Source: Fontibacter flavus
GTDB taxonomy: Bacteria; Bacteroidota; Bacteroidia; Cytophagales; Cyclobacteriaceae
DNA: 55,582 nucleotides
Direction: 5' to 3'
Assembly: GCF_042432905.1 (NCBI RefSeq)
Contig: NZ_JBHLWI010000043.1
Span: 1-55,582, forward strand
Shown here: one piece after another, positions 16,802-25,636 of the stretch
How positions within the stretch are numbered: the stretch's first letter is position 1
Layout: the number at the start of each line of letters is the position of its first letter
The notes under the pieces: generated by a model
The model's database searches: none
Seen by the model: only the letters and a program-made list of their open reading frames with translations
What the model was told of the DNA's origin: nothing
Program-made: the position numbers and the translations under genes

Positions 16802-18493
16802 TTATCTGAACTCATAATCTACACCACTAACCTGGGACAGTAAAGTAGCCGGAGCATCCAAAGCTACTGCTGCACCTCTTGGAGTAGGTGTTACAGGAGA
16901 GTTTTCCGCCAAATAGCCAAGCATCACTTGGTGCAAAGTAAATTCTGTATTGACTACATTTTTCACATCATTCATTCTACACACCACATCAGCCGGGTCT
17001 CCTTCCCTTTCGCAGGCAGAAATCTTATAAGTCTTATTCAAATCTACTGGCTCACCTTTGACAGTCATGGATTGTATCCTTTTACCTTCTTCTCCAAAAG
17101 CATGGAATCTGACTTCCATTCCTTTGAATTTGGTTACCCAACCACCAAATCTCTTGGAAGCATCTTCAGCAAACACATTATTCAATTCCTTTTCCATCCA
17201 GTTCCACAACTGCTGTCCAGTCACTTCACCTCTACGAACCACGGAATCTACAGGCAACATATCATAGATAAATCCTCTTGTGATCGGAATATTACCGGTT
17301 TCATCTGGAGTGGCCAAAGGTGGACAGAACCTGAAGCCATTGGACAACACGATGTCAATGTCCGGCATTTGCCAGCTTAAAGCATCTGTGACCATGGTAT
17401 CAATTGGGTTTTCGATCACAAAATATCTGTAAAGTGGAATGGTGCTGTAACCCACCACTTTACTGATTTCTTCTTTGAATGGCGCTTCTACCTCATCAAT
17501 GATTTTTGCCAATCTTGGAGATTCAGTGATTTTATCTGCTTCAATTTCAAGCATTTCATATGTTTCACCTACCAGCTTTCCTTGGTCAAAGTTTAACTCC
17601 AACTTACCCAGGAATGATCCAAATGCACCTGGCTGCACCACCTTGGCGTATTTCCCTTGGATAGGTTTTCTTACGCGTTCATGCGTATCAGCACCTAAAA
17701 TATAATCTACCCCCTCACATGAAGGATGATTTGACAAAGCTATTTCCTGAGACAATCCAATATGGGACATGATGGCCACAAATTGACATTGTTCCTGATT
17801 TCTGAGCACATCTACATAATGTGCAAGGTTATCCTCAGGTTTGGTAAAGATGATTCCCTCACTGTAGCCAGGAGATTGTCTTTTTGGCACCAAGTGATCA
17901 TTGTACCCAATAAAACCAATTTTCACGCCGTTAACATGCCAGATGTGATAAGGAGGGAATATCAACTCACCTCTTCTACCATCACCTAAGTCATGGTACA
18001 TATTCGCACAAACTTTACCTGCCTGAAGCGACCCCATAAGCTTTTGCATAGGCGCTTTATTGTACACTACTTCCCAGTTACCGGGAGAATAGAGATCGTA
18101 AGACATGGCATTTAAAATCGGAACAATGGCACTTCCTTCAGTCTTTACTGACAACATGGATCCTTGGAACATGTCTCCAGTATCAATTAAGAAAGAATAA
18201 TCACACTTTGCTCTTTCCTGTTGAATAAACGCATGTAAATTGGCATAACCCCCTGTTTTCCTAAAGACGATTTGACCATCTTCCCAAAAAAGCTCATCAT
18301 GGGGATGCAGCTGACAATGCACATCAGTAGTCTGAAAGATGGTTACCTTGAATTTGTCTTTTGGTTCGTCTGAAGCGGAAGCATTTTCGCTCTTTGGACT
18401 TTCACAGGCAACAAAAGGATTCGCTGCCAATAAACCAGTACCAGCTCCTAGAGCGCCAAGTTTCTTGAGAAATTCTCTTTTTGAATTATTCAT
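16802..18493 (-). CDS. Exported 5'-nucleotidase/SoxB-like metallophosphatase (563 aa)
   Basis: The N-terminus (K-R-E-F-L-K-K-L-G, then L-L-A-A-N-P-F-V-A-C at C30) is a lipoprotein-type export signal with a Tat-like character, although the twin arginine is K-R. A calcineurin-like metallophosphatase domain (about 48-330) has D57-V-H59, T-G-G-Y-A-N, GDMFQG (D107), G-N-W-E (138-141) and M-S-H. A 5'-nucleotidase C-terminal domain (about 360-540, with M-V-T-D-A-L and S-N-G-F-R-F) follows. The catalytic His of GNHE is Trp here, and the usual H-T-H is D-T-H. W-E-x-x-Y after G-D-x-x-Q-G recalls the thiosulfohydrolase SoxB, whose size (about 560 aa) also fits, but no other sox genes are visible. The substrate may therefore be a nucleotide, a thiosulfate-like ester or something else. 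The gene converges with usp. Confidence 0.82.
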   Translation of the reverse strand: MNNSKREFLKKLGALGAGTGLLAANPFVACESPKSENASASDEPKDKFKVTIFQTTDVHCQLHPHDELFWEDGQIVFRKTGGYANLHAFIQQERAKCDYSFLIDTGDMFQGSMLSVKTEGSAIVPILNAMSYDLYSPGNWEVVYNKAPMQKLMGSLQAGKVCANMYHDLGDGRRGELIFPPYHIWHVNGVKIGFIGYNDHLVPKRQSPGYSEGIIFTKPEDNLAHYVDVLRNQEQCQFVAIMSHIGLSQEIALSNHPSCEGVDYILGADTHERVRKPIQGKYAKVVQPGAFGSFLGKLELNFDQGKLVGETYEMLEIEADKITESPRLAKIIDEVEAPFKEEISKVVGYSTIPLYRYFVIENPIDTMVTDALSWQMPDIDIVLSNGFRFCPPLATPDETGNIPITRGFIYDMLPVDSVVRRGEVTGQQLWNWMEKELNNVFAEDASKRFGGWVTKFKGMEVRFHAFGEEGKRIQSMTVKGEPVDLNKTYKISACEREGDPADVVCRMNDVKNVVNTEFTLHQVMLGYLAENSPVTPTPRGAAVALDAPATLLSQVSGVDYEFR

Positions 18494-18839
18494 TATGGGT
18501 CAATTGTAATGTTTCAGGATTAAATTACTAATATTCAACAGATTGCAAACAAGATATAAATTATTTTCACTACAATTCAAGCAAGCATGAACTTACCCAA
18601 ATTATATCTTTGCTTCAAATATGAAGTTTTCTGATTTGATCTTTTGTGACTTTTATTACACGTATACCTTTCCATTCATATTTTTACATTAGCGGAAATT
18701 TTTAAAAGAAAATCAACTAATTTTATCCTGTGACAATTATAAAGTGTGACATTTGATTGAAAACAAAAAATTGAAGTATCTAGAAATTTGTTTCAGCGTT
18801 AAATCGGACCTAGCAACAATTATTACACAGCCACATAAC
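18494..18839. other. Divergent intergenic region without a gene (346 bp)
   Basis: This AT-rich stretch separates the divergent phosphatase and TraB/GumN genes and should hold both promoters. TATCTTTG at 18605-18612 matches the Bacteroidota -7 consensus TAnnTTTG on the plus strand, but no clear TTTG lies at the right distance upstream. An open frame from a TTG at 18753 extends the TraB gene upstream; I do not believe it is translated. Confidence 0.5.
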
Positions 18840-19706
18840 ATGAAAAAACTACTATTCAAATCATTGATCATCAGCAATTTTTTAATGCTGTTAATTTTCA
18901 ATGTTTTTGCTACAGAAGAAAAGTCCCTGCTTTGGAAAATCAGTGGAAACGGACTCGAACAGGAATCCTACCTTTTCGGTACTATACACCTGATTTGCCA
19001 GGATCAATTCAAAATGGATGCAAGAATTCTACAGGCTTTTGAATCTTCAGAAAAGATCATTATGGAAATTGACATATCTGATCCCAATGTGATGATGGAT
19101 ATGCAACGACTTTCCCTAAACAAGGATTTCAAAAATATCAAAGATGAATTTGATCCGGATCATCAAGTTGCCGTAGATGAATTTTTAAAAGCACAATTAG
19201 GTGTAGGCCTGGACCAATTAGGCGTCATGAAACCATTTATCCTTTCCACCATGATAATGACCAAGATGTTGCCCTGTGAAGAAATAAGTGGTTATGAAAT
19301 GTTCTTTATCGAAAAAGCCAAAGAACTAGGCAAAGGTATGGGAGGATTGGAAACAGCCGAATTTCAGATCGGATTATTTGACCAAATTCCTATCAAAACC
19401 CAACTGGACGATATCGGCAAAATGGTCATTGAAGGAAATAGCATGGAGGAATTCCAAACCTTGGTAGATGCCTATTTGAATGAAGACATTGACCTACTTT
19501 TTGAATTGATCACCGTCAATGAGATGTTTCAGCAAAATGGCGATATCTTACTTAACTTCAGAAACGAAACCTGGATTCCACAAATTGAAGAGGCCATTAA
19601 AGAACAAGCTACATTTATCGCTGTGGGTTCAGGGCATTTGTCCTCTGAATTAGGTGTGATTCAATTGCTCCGAAATGCAGGCTACACGGTAGAACCTGTA
19701 AGATAA
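18840..19706 (+). CDS. TraB/GumN family protein (288 aa)
   Basis: I start at the ATG at 18840, which opens a Sec signal peptide (MKKLLFKSLIISNFLMLLIF, cleavage near F-A-T-E). The family motifs are L-F-G-T-I-H (GTIH at 47-50), a conserved Glu in I-I-M-E-I-D, and G-S-G-H (263-266) before the C-terminal N-A-G-Y-T-V. These are the two GxxH elements of TraB/GumN (Tiki-like) proteins, whose Tiki members are metalloproteases. The bacterial members are probably exported metal-dependent hydrolases, but their substrates are unknown. The length fits single-domain GumN proteins. The gene is divergent from the phosphatase and precedes the amidohydrolase by 86 bases. Confidence 0.9.
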   Translation: MKKLLFKSLIISNFLMLLIFNVFATEEKSLLWKISGNGLEQESYLFGTIHLICQDQFKMDARILQAFESSEKIIMEIDISDPNVMMDMQRLSLNKDFKNIKDEFDPDHQVAVDEFLKAQLGVGLDQLGVMKPFILSTMIMTKMLPCEEISGYEMFFIEKAKELGKGMGGLETAEFQIGLFDQIPIKTQLDDIGKMVIEGNSMEEFQTLVDAYLNEDIDLLFELITVNEMFQQNGDILLNFRNETWIPQIEEAIKEQATFIAVGSGHLSSELGVIQLLRNAGYTVEPVR

Positions 19707-19792
19707 TTCAAAAAATCCCAAACAACTGATTACAGGAGTGGTTTTGAAGCTACACCCCAAATCTTCAATTTTGCTTTTGAAAATTATATCCT

Positions 19793-21490
19793 ATGAAAAA
19801 TATTTACTTCTTAATCGTTTTTGGCTTCTTGCTCCTAAGCTGCAGTCAAAACGATGCTGATCAGGTTTACATCAATGGAATTGTTTACACAGTAGATGAA
19901 GCCAATCCAAAAGCAGAAGCAGTAGCAGTCAAGGATGGCCTCATTCTCGCTGTTGGTACAACTAAGGAAATCCAATCCTATGTAGGTAATAAAACCGAAG
20001 TCATTGATCTTCAAGGAAAAACCATGACACCCGGTTTCATAGAATCCCATGCCCACTTGATGGGTATTGGCTACAACAAACTGGAAATCGACCTGATGTA
20101 TGTACAAACCTACGATGAACTTATCGAAAAGGTGGCTGAGGCAGCTGCTAAAGCTAAACCAGGAGAATGGATAACAGGTAGAGGTTGGCATCAGGACAAG
20201 TGGATCAAAATGCCGGATAATACCGTAAAAGGATTCCAAACCCATGATCAGCTTAGTGCAGTCACCCCCGACAATCCTGTTTTCCTAGCCCATGCTTCAG
20301 GACATGCTTCTTTTGTCAATCAAAAAGCCATGGAACTTGCAGGTATTACACAGCTCGGAAGTGAAAATCCAAAACAGGAAATTGAAGGCGGAGAGGTATT
20401 GAGAGATGAACTAGGTAATCCAACAGGTGTTTTGGTGGAAACTGCATCAGGCTTAGTAAGGAAACTGATTCCCGCTGATACCCCAGAAAGGAGAGAAAAA
20501 GCACTAGAGTTGGCCTTGCTGGAATTGGCTGAAAAGGGCATCACTTCCTTTCATGATGCCGGCAGTGGGCAGGATGTTATTGACTTGGTAGAGCAATTCA
20601 AAAATGAAGGCAAATTAACTTCAAGAATGTACATCATGTTGAGCAGCCGACAGCCTGACCTGCTTCAGGAATGGTATAAGAAAGGGCCTAAAATTGACCC
20701 TGACCATATGGTGACCGTCAGATCCATTAAATTGAACATGGACGGTGCCCTCGGCCCTTGGGGAGCTTGGTTATTGGAAGAATATGAGGATAAACCCGGA
20801 CATACAGGCCATGAGACCATGCCTATTTCGCTTGTCAGTGAAGTTTCCGAAAAAGGACTTGAACTTGGTTTTCAGGTTTGTTCCCATGCCATTGGAGATA
20901 GGACCAATAGGGAAGTTTTGGACCGTTATGAGGCGGCTTTTGCCAAGTTCCCAAATATAACGGATCATCGTTTTAGAATTGAACATGCCCAGCACCTTCA
21001 TCCTGATGACATCAGCAGGTTTGGGGAAATGGGTGTAATTGCCGCCATTCAAGCCATTCATTTGAGCTCAGATAGACCCTGGGCGATAGGCAGATTAGGT
21101 GCTAAACGTATTAAGGACGGTGCTTATGTGTGGCAAAAATTGTTACAGTCAGGCGCTGTGATTTCCAATGGTACTGATGCTCCTGTTGAACCTCTTGATC
21201 CTATACCTTCTTTCTATGCTTCTGTGACCAGAAAAACCCTCAAAATGACCCCGGAAGGAGGTTATGAGCCCGATCAGAAAATGACAAGAGAACAGGCTTT
21301 AAAATCCTATACATTGGATGGTGCTTATTCTGAGTTTGAAGAAAATTTCAAGGGTTCCATTGAGGTAGGAAAAGCAGCTGATTTTACTGTTTTTGACCGG
21401 AATATCATGGAAGTTCCGGAAAATGATATCCTCAATACCAAAGTGGCCATGACCGTAGTAGGAGGAAAATTAGTCTATAAAGCTAAATAA
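19793..21490 (+). CDS. Amidohydrolase family lipoprotein, YtcJ-like (565 aa)
   Basis: A lipoprotein signal peptide ends in LLLSC (C17), so the enzyme is membrane-anchored outside the cytoplasm. The amidohydrolase_3 domain has the small beta-sandwich start (Q-V-Y-I-N-G-I-V-Y-T-V) and the metal ligands H86-x-H88 in G-F-I-E-S-H-A-H-L. It continues with H-A-S-G-H-A, F-H-D-A-G-S-G, H-A-I-G-D-R and H-R-F-R-I-E-H-A-Q, then N-G-T-D-A-P-V-E-P-L-D-P. This set is typical of YtcJ-type metal-dependent amidases of about 550 residues. The substrate is not predictable. A perfect 13-bp hairpin terminator follows. Confidence 0.92.
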   Translation: MKNIYFLIVFGFLLLSCSQNDADQVYINGIVYTVDEANPKAEAVAVKDGLILAVGTTKEIQSYVGNKTEVIDLQGKTMTPGFIESHAHLMGIGYNKLEIDLMYVQTYDELIEKVAEAAAKAKPGEWITGRGWHQDKWIKMPDNTVKGFQTHDQLSAVTPDNPVFLAHASGHASFVNQKAMELAGITQLGSENPKQEIEGGEVLRDELGNPTGVLVETASGLVRKLIPADTPERREKALELALLELAEKGITSFHDAGSGQDVIDLVEQFKNEGKLTSRMYIMLSSRQPDLLQEWYKKGPKIDPDHMVTVRSIKLNMDGALGPWGAWLLEEYEDKPGHTGHETMPISLVSEVSEKGLELGFQVCSHAIGDRTNREVLDRYEAAFAKFPNITDHRFRIEHAQHLHPDDISRFGEMGVIAAIQAIHLSSDRPWAIGRLGAKRIKDGAYVWQKLLQSGAVISNGTDAPVEPLDPIPSFYASVTRKTLKMTPEGGYEPDQKMTREQALKSYTLDGAYSEFEENFKGSIEVGKAADFTVFDRNIMEVPENDILNTKVAMTVVGGKLVYKAK

Positions 21491-21505
21491 TTTCTTTTTT
21501 GGAAG

Positions 21506-21542
21506 ACCTGCGAGGTTTCTGAAACCTCGCAGGTATTTTTTT
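21506..21542 (+). terminator. Rho-independent terminator made of a long perfect palindrome
   Basis: ACCTGCGAGGTTT and AAACCTCGCAGGT form a perfect 13-pair stem with a three-base loop, followed by ATTTTTTTT on the plus strand. It lies 15 bases after the amidohydrolase stop. The minus-strand side is A-rich rather than T-rich, so it acts mainly for the plus strand. From memory, this palindrome resembles a repeat common between genes in Cytophagales genomes. Confidence 0.88.
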
Positions 21543-21552
21543 TAGTCAAAAA

Positions 21553-22113
21553 TCAAGGCACTATCCACAAATAAATCACATGTTCCTTACCGTCAGGAAG
21601 TGTTATCACCTGTGTAGCATCAGGTTTCCAATCCCCCATATCAAATCGATGGGAAATGATCCGCGTTCCGGATTTCATTTGCAGAATCCTAGGTCTTAGC
21701 TTGAGGTTGATGTCCGGAAACAAATACAAGGTCAGTACAGTAGCCTCAGAAAAATCCATGGCGAAGAGATCTCCCTGATAAAATTCAACCATCTTGGATA
21801 CTCCAGCTTTTTCGGCATTTGAAATGGCCAACACTACAAGTTCTGCATCTATTTCCACACCAATGCCTTTGGCTCCAAATTTTTCAGCAGCCCTGATGGG
21901 AATCCTACCATCTCCTGAACCTAAATCAATGATCACATCATCCTTAGTGACTTTTCCCAATTCCAAAATGGCATCCACTACTTCCCAAGGGGTGGTGACA
22001 AATGGAACAAGATCAGCGAATGAAGCAGAATCTTCCTGAGACTTAGCCTCAAAGCTTACCCAGTAAAAGAACCCTACGAAAAGGAAATATTTTATAGAAT
22101 TACTCATTTCCAA
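21553..22113 (-). CDS. Exported SAM-dependent methyltransferase (186 aa)
   Basis: Residues 1-25 look like a Sec signal peptide (N-S-I-K-Y-F-L-F-V-G-F-F, cleavage near A-K-S-Q). The mature part is a complete small class I methyltransferase: V-V-D-A-I-L-E-L-G, then V-I-I-D-L-G-S-G-D-G-R-I (SAM-binding loop), G-V-E-I-D (acidic strand 2 end), F-Y-Q-G-D-L-F and T-L-Y-L-F-P-D. A SAM enzyme outside the cytoplasm is puzzling, although similar proteins with signal peptides are frequent in environmental bacteria. M3 (22107) is an alternative start. It lies 21 bases after the alcohol dehydrogenase gene and is probably co-transcribed. Confidence 0.85.
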   Translation of the reverse strand: MEMSNSIKYFLFVGFFYWVSFEAKSQEDSASFADLVPFVTTPWEVVDAILELGKVTKDDVIIDLGSGDGRIPIRAAEKFGAKGIGVEIDAELVVLAISNAEKAGVSKMVEFYQGDLFAMDFSEATVLTLYLFPDINLKLRPRILQMKSGTRIISHRFDMGDWKPDATQVITLPDGKEHVIYLWIVP

Positions 22114-22134
22114 CCATTCATTAAAATCTTGTCT

Positions 22135-23097
22135 TCATCCAATCTCCAACACTATATTACCTGTTTTACTTCCTAGTGCAACATATTGGTAAGCCTCCTT
22201 GGCATTTTCCAGAGGAAAGCTTTTTTCAATCACCGGGCGAAAACCACTATCCTTAACTGCCTTTTGGATCAAATCCATACTGCCTTTGATATCCTTTGGA
22301 ATTGGAAACAACACCCTTTTCCCTCCCTTTAGTTTGGTAATCAAAGGCAAATACAGGTTTTCTATGCCATCTCCCAATTCCGAGGACAGATAAAATCCAT
22401 TTTCTTTCATAATTGGTTTACATTTCTTAAAAGTGCCTTTTCCAACGGCATCAAATATGACATCAAATTTCTCTTCTAACCTTGTAAAATCCTCCTTTTC
22501 ATAATCAATTACCTTGTCTATTCCTAAAGACCTTATCAAATCCATGTTTTTGGTATTCGCTGTTGCGGTCACTTTCACTCCTTGGTATTTCAGTAATTGA
22601 ACCAAAGCAGAGCCAATGCCTCCTGTGGCTCCGTTGACCAACACATTAGATTCAGAACCTAATTTGACATATTTTAGGAAATTTACTGCATAATGGACTC
22701 CTTCGGCACATGCTGCCGCCTCCCAAAATGAAAGTTTCTCTGGAATTGTCAAAATGTTTTTATCCTCTCTGTAAGCCAAATATTCCGCTTGAGAAGGCAA
22801 ACCATTGTCATCAAATCCCCAAACCCTATCACCCACTTTAAATTTGGTAACCTGACTACCAACTTCTTCGATTATTCCTGCAAAATCAGTACCCAAAATG
22901 GCCGTCCTGGGCCTTGGCCAACCTACAAAGAATCGAAAAACATAGGGGGCACCGCTCAATACACCACAATCTGTTCTATTTACCGTGGTGGCATATACCC
23001 GGATCAAAAGCTCATGGGGCTTAGGTACAGGTTTGGGCATATTCTCAATCCTGATCTGATCTGGGCTTCCATAATGATGACGGACGGCTGCTTTCAT
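22135..23097 (-). CDS. Zinc-independent medium-chain alcohol dehydrogenase / quinone oxidoreductase-like (320 aa)
   Basis: The GroES-like half has K-P-x-P-K-P-H-E-L-L-I-R-V-Y-A-T-T-V-N-R-T-D and G-T-D-F-A-G-I-I-E-E-V-G. The Rossmann half has V-L-V-N-G-A-T-G-G-I-G-S-A-L-V-Q, a typical NADPH-binding A-x-G-G-x-G variant. The structural-zinc cysteine cluster is absent, which places it with the quinone-oxidoreductase/QOR2-like branch that reduces quinones or enones. The length is standard for that branch. It is the first gene of a two-gene unit with the exported methyltransferase, and is divergent from the TPR histidine kinase (147 bases). Confidence 0.9.
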   Translation of the reverse strand: MKAAVRHHYGSPDQIRIENMPKPVPKPHELLIRVYATTVNRTDCGVLSGAPYVFRFFVGWPRPRTAILGTDFAGIIEEVGSQVTKFKVGDRVWGFDDNGLPSQAEYLAYREDKNILTIPEKLSFWEAAACAEGVHYAVNFLKYVKLGSESNVLVNGATGGIGSALVQLLKYQGVKVTATANTKNMDLIRSLGIDKVIDYEKEDFTRLEEKFDVIFDAVGKGTFKKCKPIMKENGFYLSSELGDGIENLYLPLITKLKGGKRVLFPIPKDIKGSMDLIQKAVKDSGFRPVIEKSFPLENAKEAYQYVALGSKTGNIVLEIG

Positions 23098-23186
23098 GAT
23101 TTACATTCCACTCACTGAATTAAGGATTCGGAAATAGCTACAAAATTCCTTTTTTGACCTCAACATAGCATAAAGTTAGAGATACT

Positions 23187-23218
23187 TTTCTGGACTTTTG
23201 ATAAGCTTATTATTTTTG
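23187..23218 (+). promoter_or_regulatory. Possible Bacteroidota-type promoter of the TPR histidine kinase
   Basis: TATTTTTG at 23211-23218 matches the -7 consensus TAnnTTTG, 26 bases before the start codon at 23245. TTTC at 23187-23190 lies 20 bases upstream, one base off the expected -33 TTTG. The match is suggestive only. Confidence 0.3.
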
Positions 23219-23244
23219 TTTGCTTATCATTGTAACAAAGAATT

Positions 23245-25413
23245 ATGATGCTTAATAAAACAATATTCTTCCTGATCAGCTGCTTTCTGATTTCACCCCA
23301 CTTTTTAGCAATTGGTCAGACAGATTCATTGTTGAGGGTTTTGGACAACTTGAAAAGACAAAGCCCAAATAGGCTGGAGAAAATTGCCGAGTTACAATTA
23401 GAGATAGCCATGGCCTACTACCAGGACCGTGATTTTCAACATTCACTTCAATATCATCAACAAGCAGGTGAAATTTTTTTGTCTTCCAAAAACCATGAAA
23501 AATACAGTGAGTGTCTGCATAACCTTGGGAATATTGCCTACTTCTTAGGTGACTCACAGGAGGCAATCCAATATTATCAGTTATCCATTGCTGAAAGGGA
23601 AAAATTAAAGGATTTAAAAGGTTTGGCATCCGGTTATAATAACCTGGCCAATGTGTACAACCGACTGGGCGATTATCCTCAAGCCTTGGGTTTTTATGAA
23701 AAGTCATTGGAGATAAAAGAAAAAATTGATGACCAAAAAGGAATTGCTTCCACACTCAAAAACATTGCCTCTATCCATTATTACAGGGACAACTATGTAG
23801 CTGCCTTAGAAACCAATCTCAGGGCACTCCGAATATCGGAATCATTAAAAGACACCACTGGCATTTCATTTGTCTATAATAATATCGCCCTCATTTATGA
23901 AAAGCAGGAAAAGTTGTCTGAAGCCTTAGATTACTACCAAAGGTCTTTGGAACTCAAAGAACAGACTGGAGATACCCAAGGAATGGCCACTACTCTCAAC
24001 AACATAGGAAGTCTTTATCAAACAAAAAGAGAATTTGACAAAGCCTTGATTGCCCTTCAACAGTCTCTTGAAATTTCTCAAAAAATCGGAGAAAAAGAGG
24101 GCATCTCAGCAGCCATGAATAACTTGGCCAGTATCTATGAAGATCAAGGCCAAATGGACAAAGCACTGGAACTGTTTCTCCAATCCCAAAAAATAGATGA
24201 GGAAATCGGCAATAAAAGAGGCATGCTTTTGAGCATTACCAGCCTATCTAACATCTATTTTAATTTAAAAAATCACAAGTTGTCACTACGATTTGCCGAA
24301 GAAGGGATCATCCTGGCAAAACAGTTGGATTCCAAAGCAGAATTGAGAGATCTTAACGCACTTATTAGCAAAAACTATGAAGCTTTAGGAGATTACAAGT
24401 CTGCCTTATACCACAACCAACTATTCCATGCTTATGCGGACAGTGTTTTCAATCAGGAAATAGTAAGAAAAACCGCCAGAATCGAGGCGGAATATGAGTA
24501 TGATAAGAAGTTGGCCATCATTCAGGCAGAACAAAAAGCCCTTGATCTTGAAATTGAAAAAGAAAAACAAAGGCAAAATTTCCAGAAGAGGTTGCTCATT
24601 CTTTCGCTCTTTGGTCTAATAATCATCGCTTCGGTCATCTTCCTGAATTACAAGAAGCAGAAGAAGGCAAAAATACTATTACAGGCAAAAACAGATGAAC
24701 TTGAAAAAGCCAATCAGGTAAAATCAAAATTGTTCAGCATCATTGGGCACGACCTCAGAGGCCCTATCGGAAGTTTATACATGCTTTTGGGCTTGTACCG
24801 GAAAAACCAAATGGATGATGATGAATTCAAGCAATTGGTACCTGAACTGTACAAAAATGTCGGTGCAATTTTAGAAGTACTGAACAACCTGCTGCGTTGG
24901 TCAATGGGTGAAATGAAGATGATCAAATCAGAACCCTGCCCCATAATTCTCCACGAAAAATCCATTGAAATGCTTAACTTTTTTTCCACTCTAAGCCAAC
25001 AAAAAATGTTGCAGATCCAGAATCTGATTCCGGAAGATCTTGCTGTGATGATGGATCCCAATCATCTGGAATTGATTTTGAGGAATTTGATCAACAATGC
25101 GATAAAGTTCAGCAATAAAGGAGGCCGGATTACCCTTTCTACTAAAGAGCAGGAAGATATTGTCACTGTGGCAATTCAGGATGAAGGTTTGGGAATGAGT
25201 CAGGAAGAAGTTGGGAAATTATTTCAGAACACCCTCGCAGATAGCAAGAGGGGTACTACCGGAGAACAAGGGACTGGTCTGGGATTAAATCTTTGTCAAT
25301 TATACATAGAGAAAAGCGGTGGCAAAATTTGGGTGGAAAGCGAACCTGGTAAGGGAAGTATCTTTTATTTCAGTGTCAAAAAGGCATCTGTAAACTCAGA
25401 ATTAGTCCATTAA
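23245..25413 (+). CDS. TPR-containing sensor histidine kinase (722 aa)
   Basis: A signal peptide (about residues 1-25) is followed by eight or so tetratricopeptide repeats (about 30-400). They are of the Tpr_12 type, with recurring N-N-L-A-x-I-Y and A-L-x-x-Y-x-x-S-L-E-I-K. A charged coiled coil (about 410-445) and one membrane segment (about 448-468) come next. The kinase part has H502 in S-I-I-G-H-D-L-R-G-P-I, the N-box L-I-N-N-A-I-K-F-S, D-E-G-L-G-M and G-T-G-L-G-L. It should phosphorylate a response regulator elsewhere, because no receiver domain or regulator gene is adjacent. TPR histidine kinases of this layout are common in Bacteroidota. The signal they sense is unknown. Confidence 0.93.
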   Translation: MMLNKTIFFLISCFLISPHFLAIGQTDSLLRVLDNLKRQSPNRLEKIAELQLEIAMAYYQDRDFQHSLQYHQQAGEIFLSSKNHEKYSECLHNLGNIAYFLGDSQEAIQYYQLSIAEREKLKDLKGLASGYNNLANVYNRLGDYPQALGFYEKSLEIKEKIDDQKGIASTLKNIASIHYYRDNYVAALETNLRALRISESLKDTTGISFVYNNIALIYEKQEKLSEALDYYQRSLELKEQTGDTQGMATTLNNIGSLYQTKREFDKALIALQQSLEISQKIGEKEGISAAMNNLASIYEDQGQMDKALELFLQSQKIDEEIGNKRGMLLSITSLSNIYFNLKNHKLSLRFAEEGIILAKQLDSKAELRDLNALISKNYEALGDYKSALYHNQLFHAYADSVFNQEIVRKTARIEAEYEYDKKLAIIQAEQKALDLEIEKEKQRQNFQKRLLILSLFGLIIIASVIFLNYKKQKKAKILLQAKTDELEKANQVKSKLFSIIGHDLRGPIGSLYMLLGLYRKNQMDDDEFKQLVPELYKNVGAILEVLNNLLRWSMGEMKMIKSEPCPIILHEKSIEMLNFFSTLSQQKMLQIQNLIPEDLAVMMDPNHLELILRNLINNAIKFSNKGGRITLSTKEQEDIVTVAIQDEGLGMSQEEVGKLFQNTLADSKRGTTGEQGTGLGLNLCQLYIEKSGGKIWVESEPGKGSIFYFSVKKASVNSELVH

Positions 25414-25636
25414 TTTTTTTGATCCATGTTACCTTGTTTCCCAGGTTGATGCTGTATTATCTCAAAAAATATTCCCTTCCTAACTAGAAGAAATTCAAAC
25501 TAGGCATCCAATTTGTTATAATCCATAAAACATTGGCTTGGAAATATTTTGAGAATTCAAAATAATTATATCACCTGGTTTCAATCATTCAGGTAAAATT
25601 TGATTTTAACTATTTAACCAATTAAAACGCTACCCT

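Noticed and set aside
16928..17380. 150-residue plus-strand frame inside the metallophosphatase gene
   Set aside because: It lies wholly within a conserved gene on the opposite strand and has no domain or signal.
16802..18493. A sulfur-oxidation (sox) cluster around the SoxB-like protein
   Set aside because: No SoxXYZA, SoxCD or SoxV-like protein lies nearby; only the motif similarity remains.
25414..25636. Promoter of the outer-membrane barrel gene
   Set aside because: TATTTTG near 25548 resembles the -7 motif but is one base short of TAnnTTTG and lacks an upstream TTTG at proper distance.
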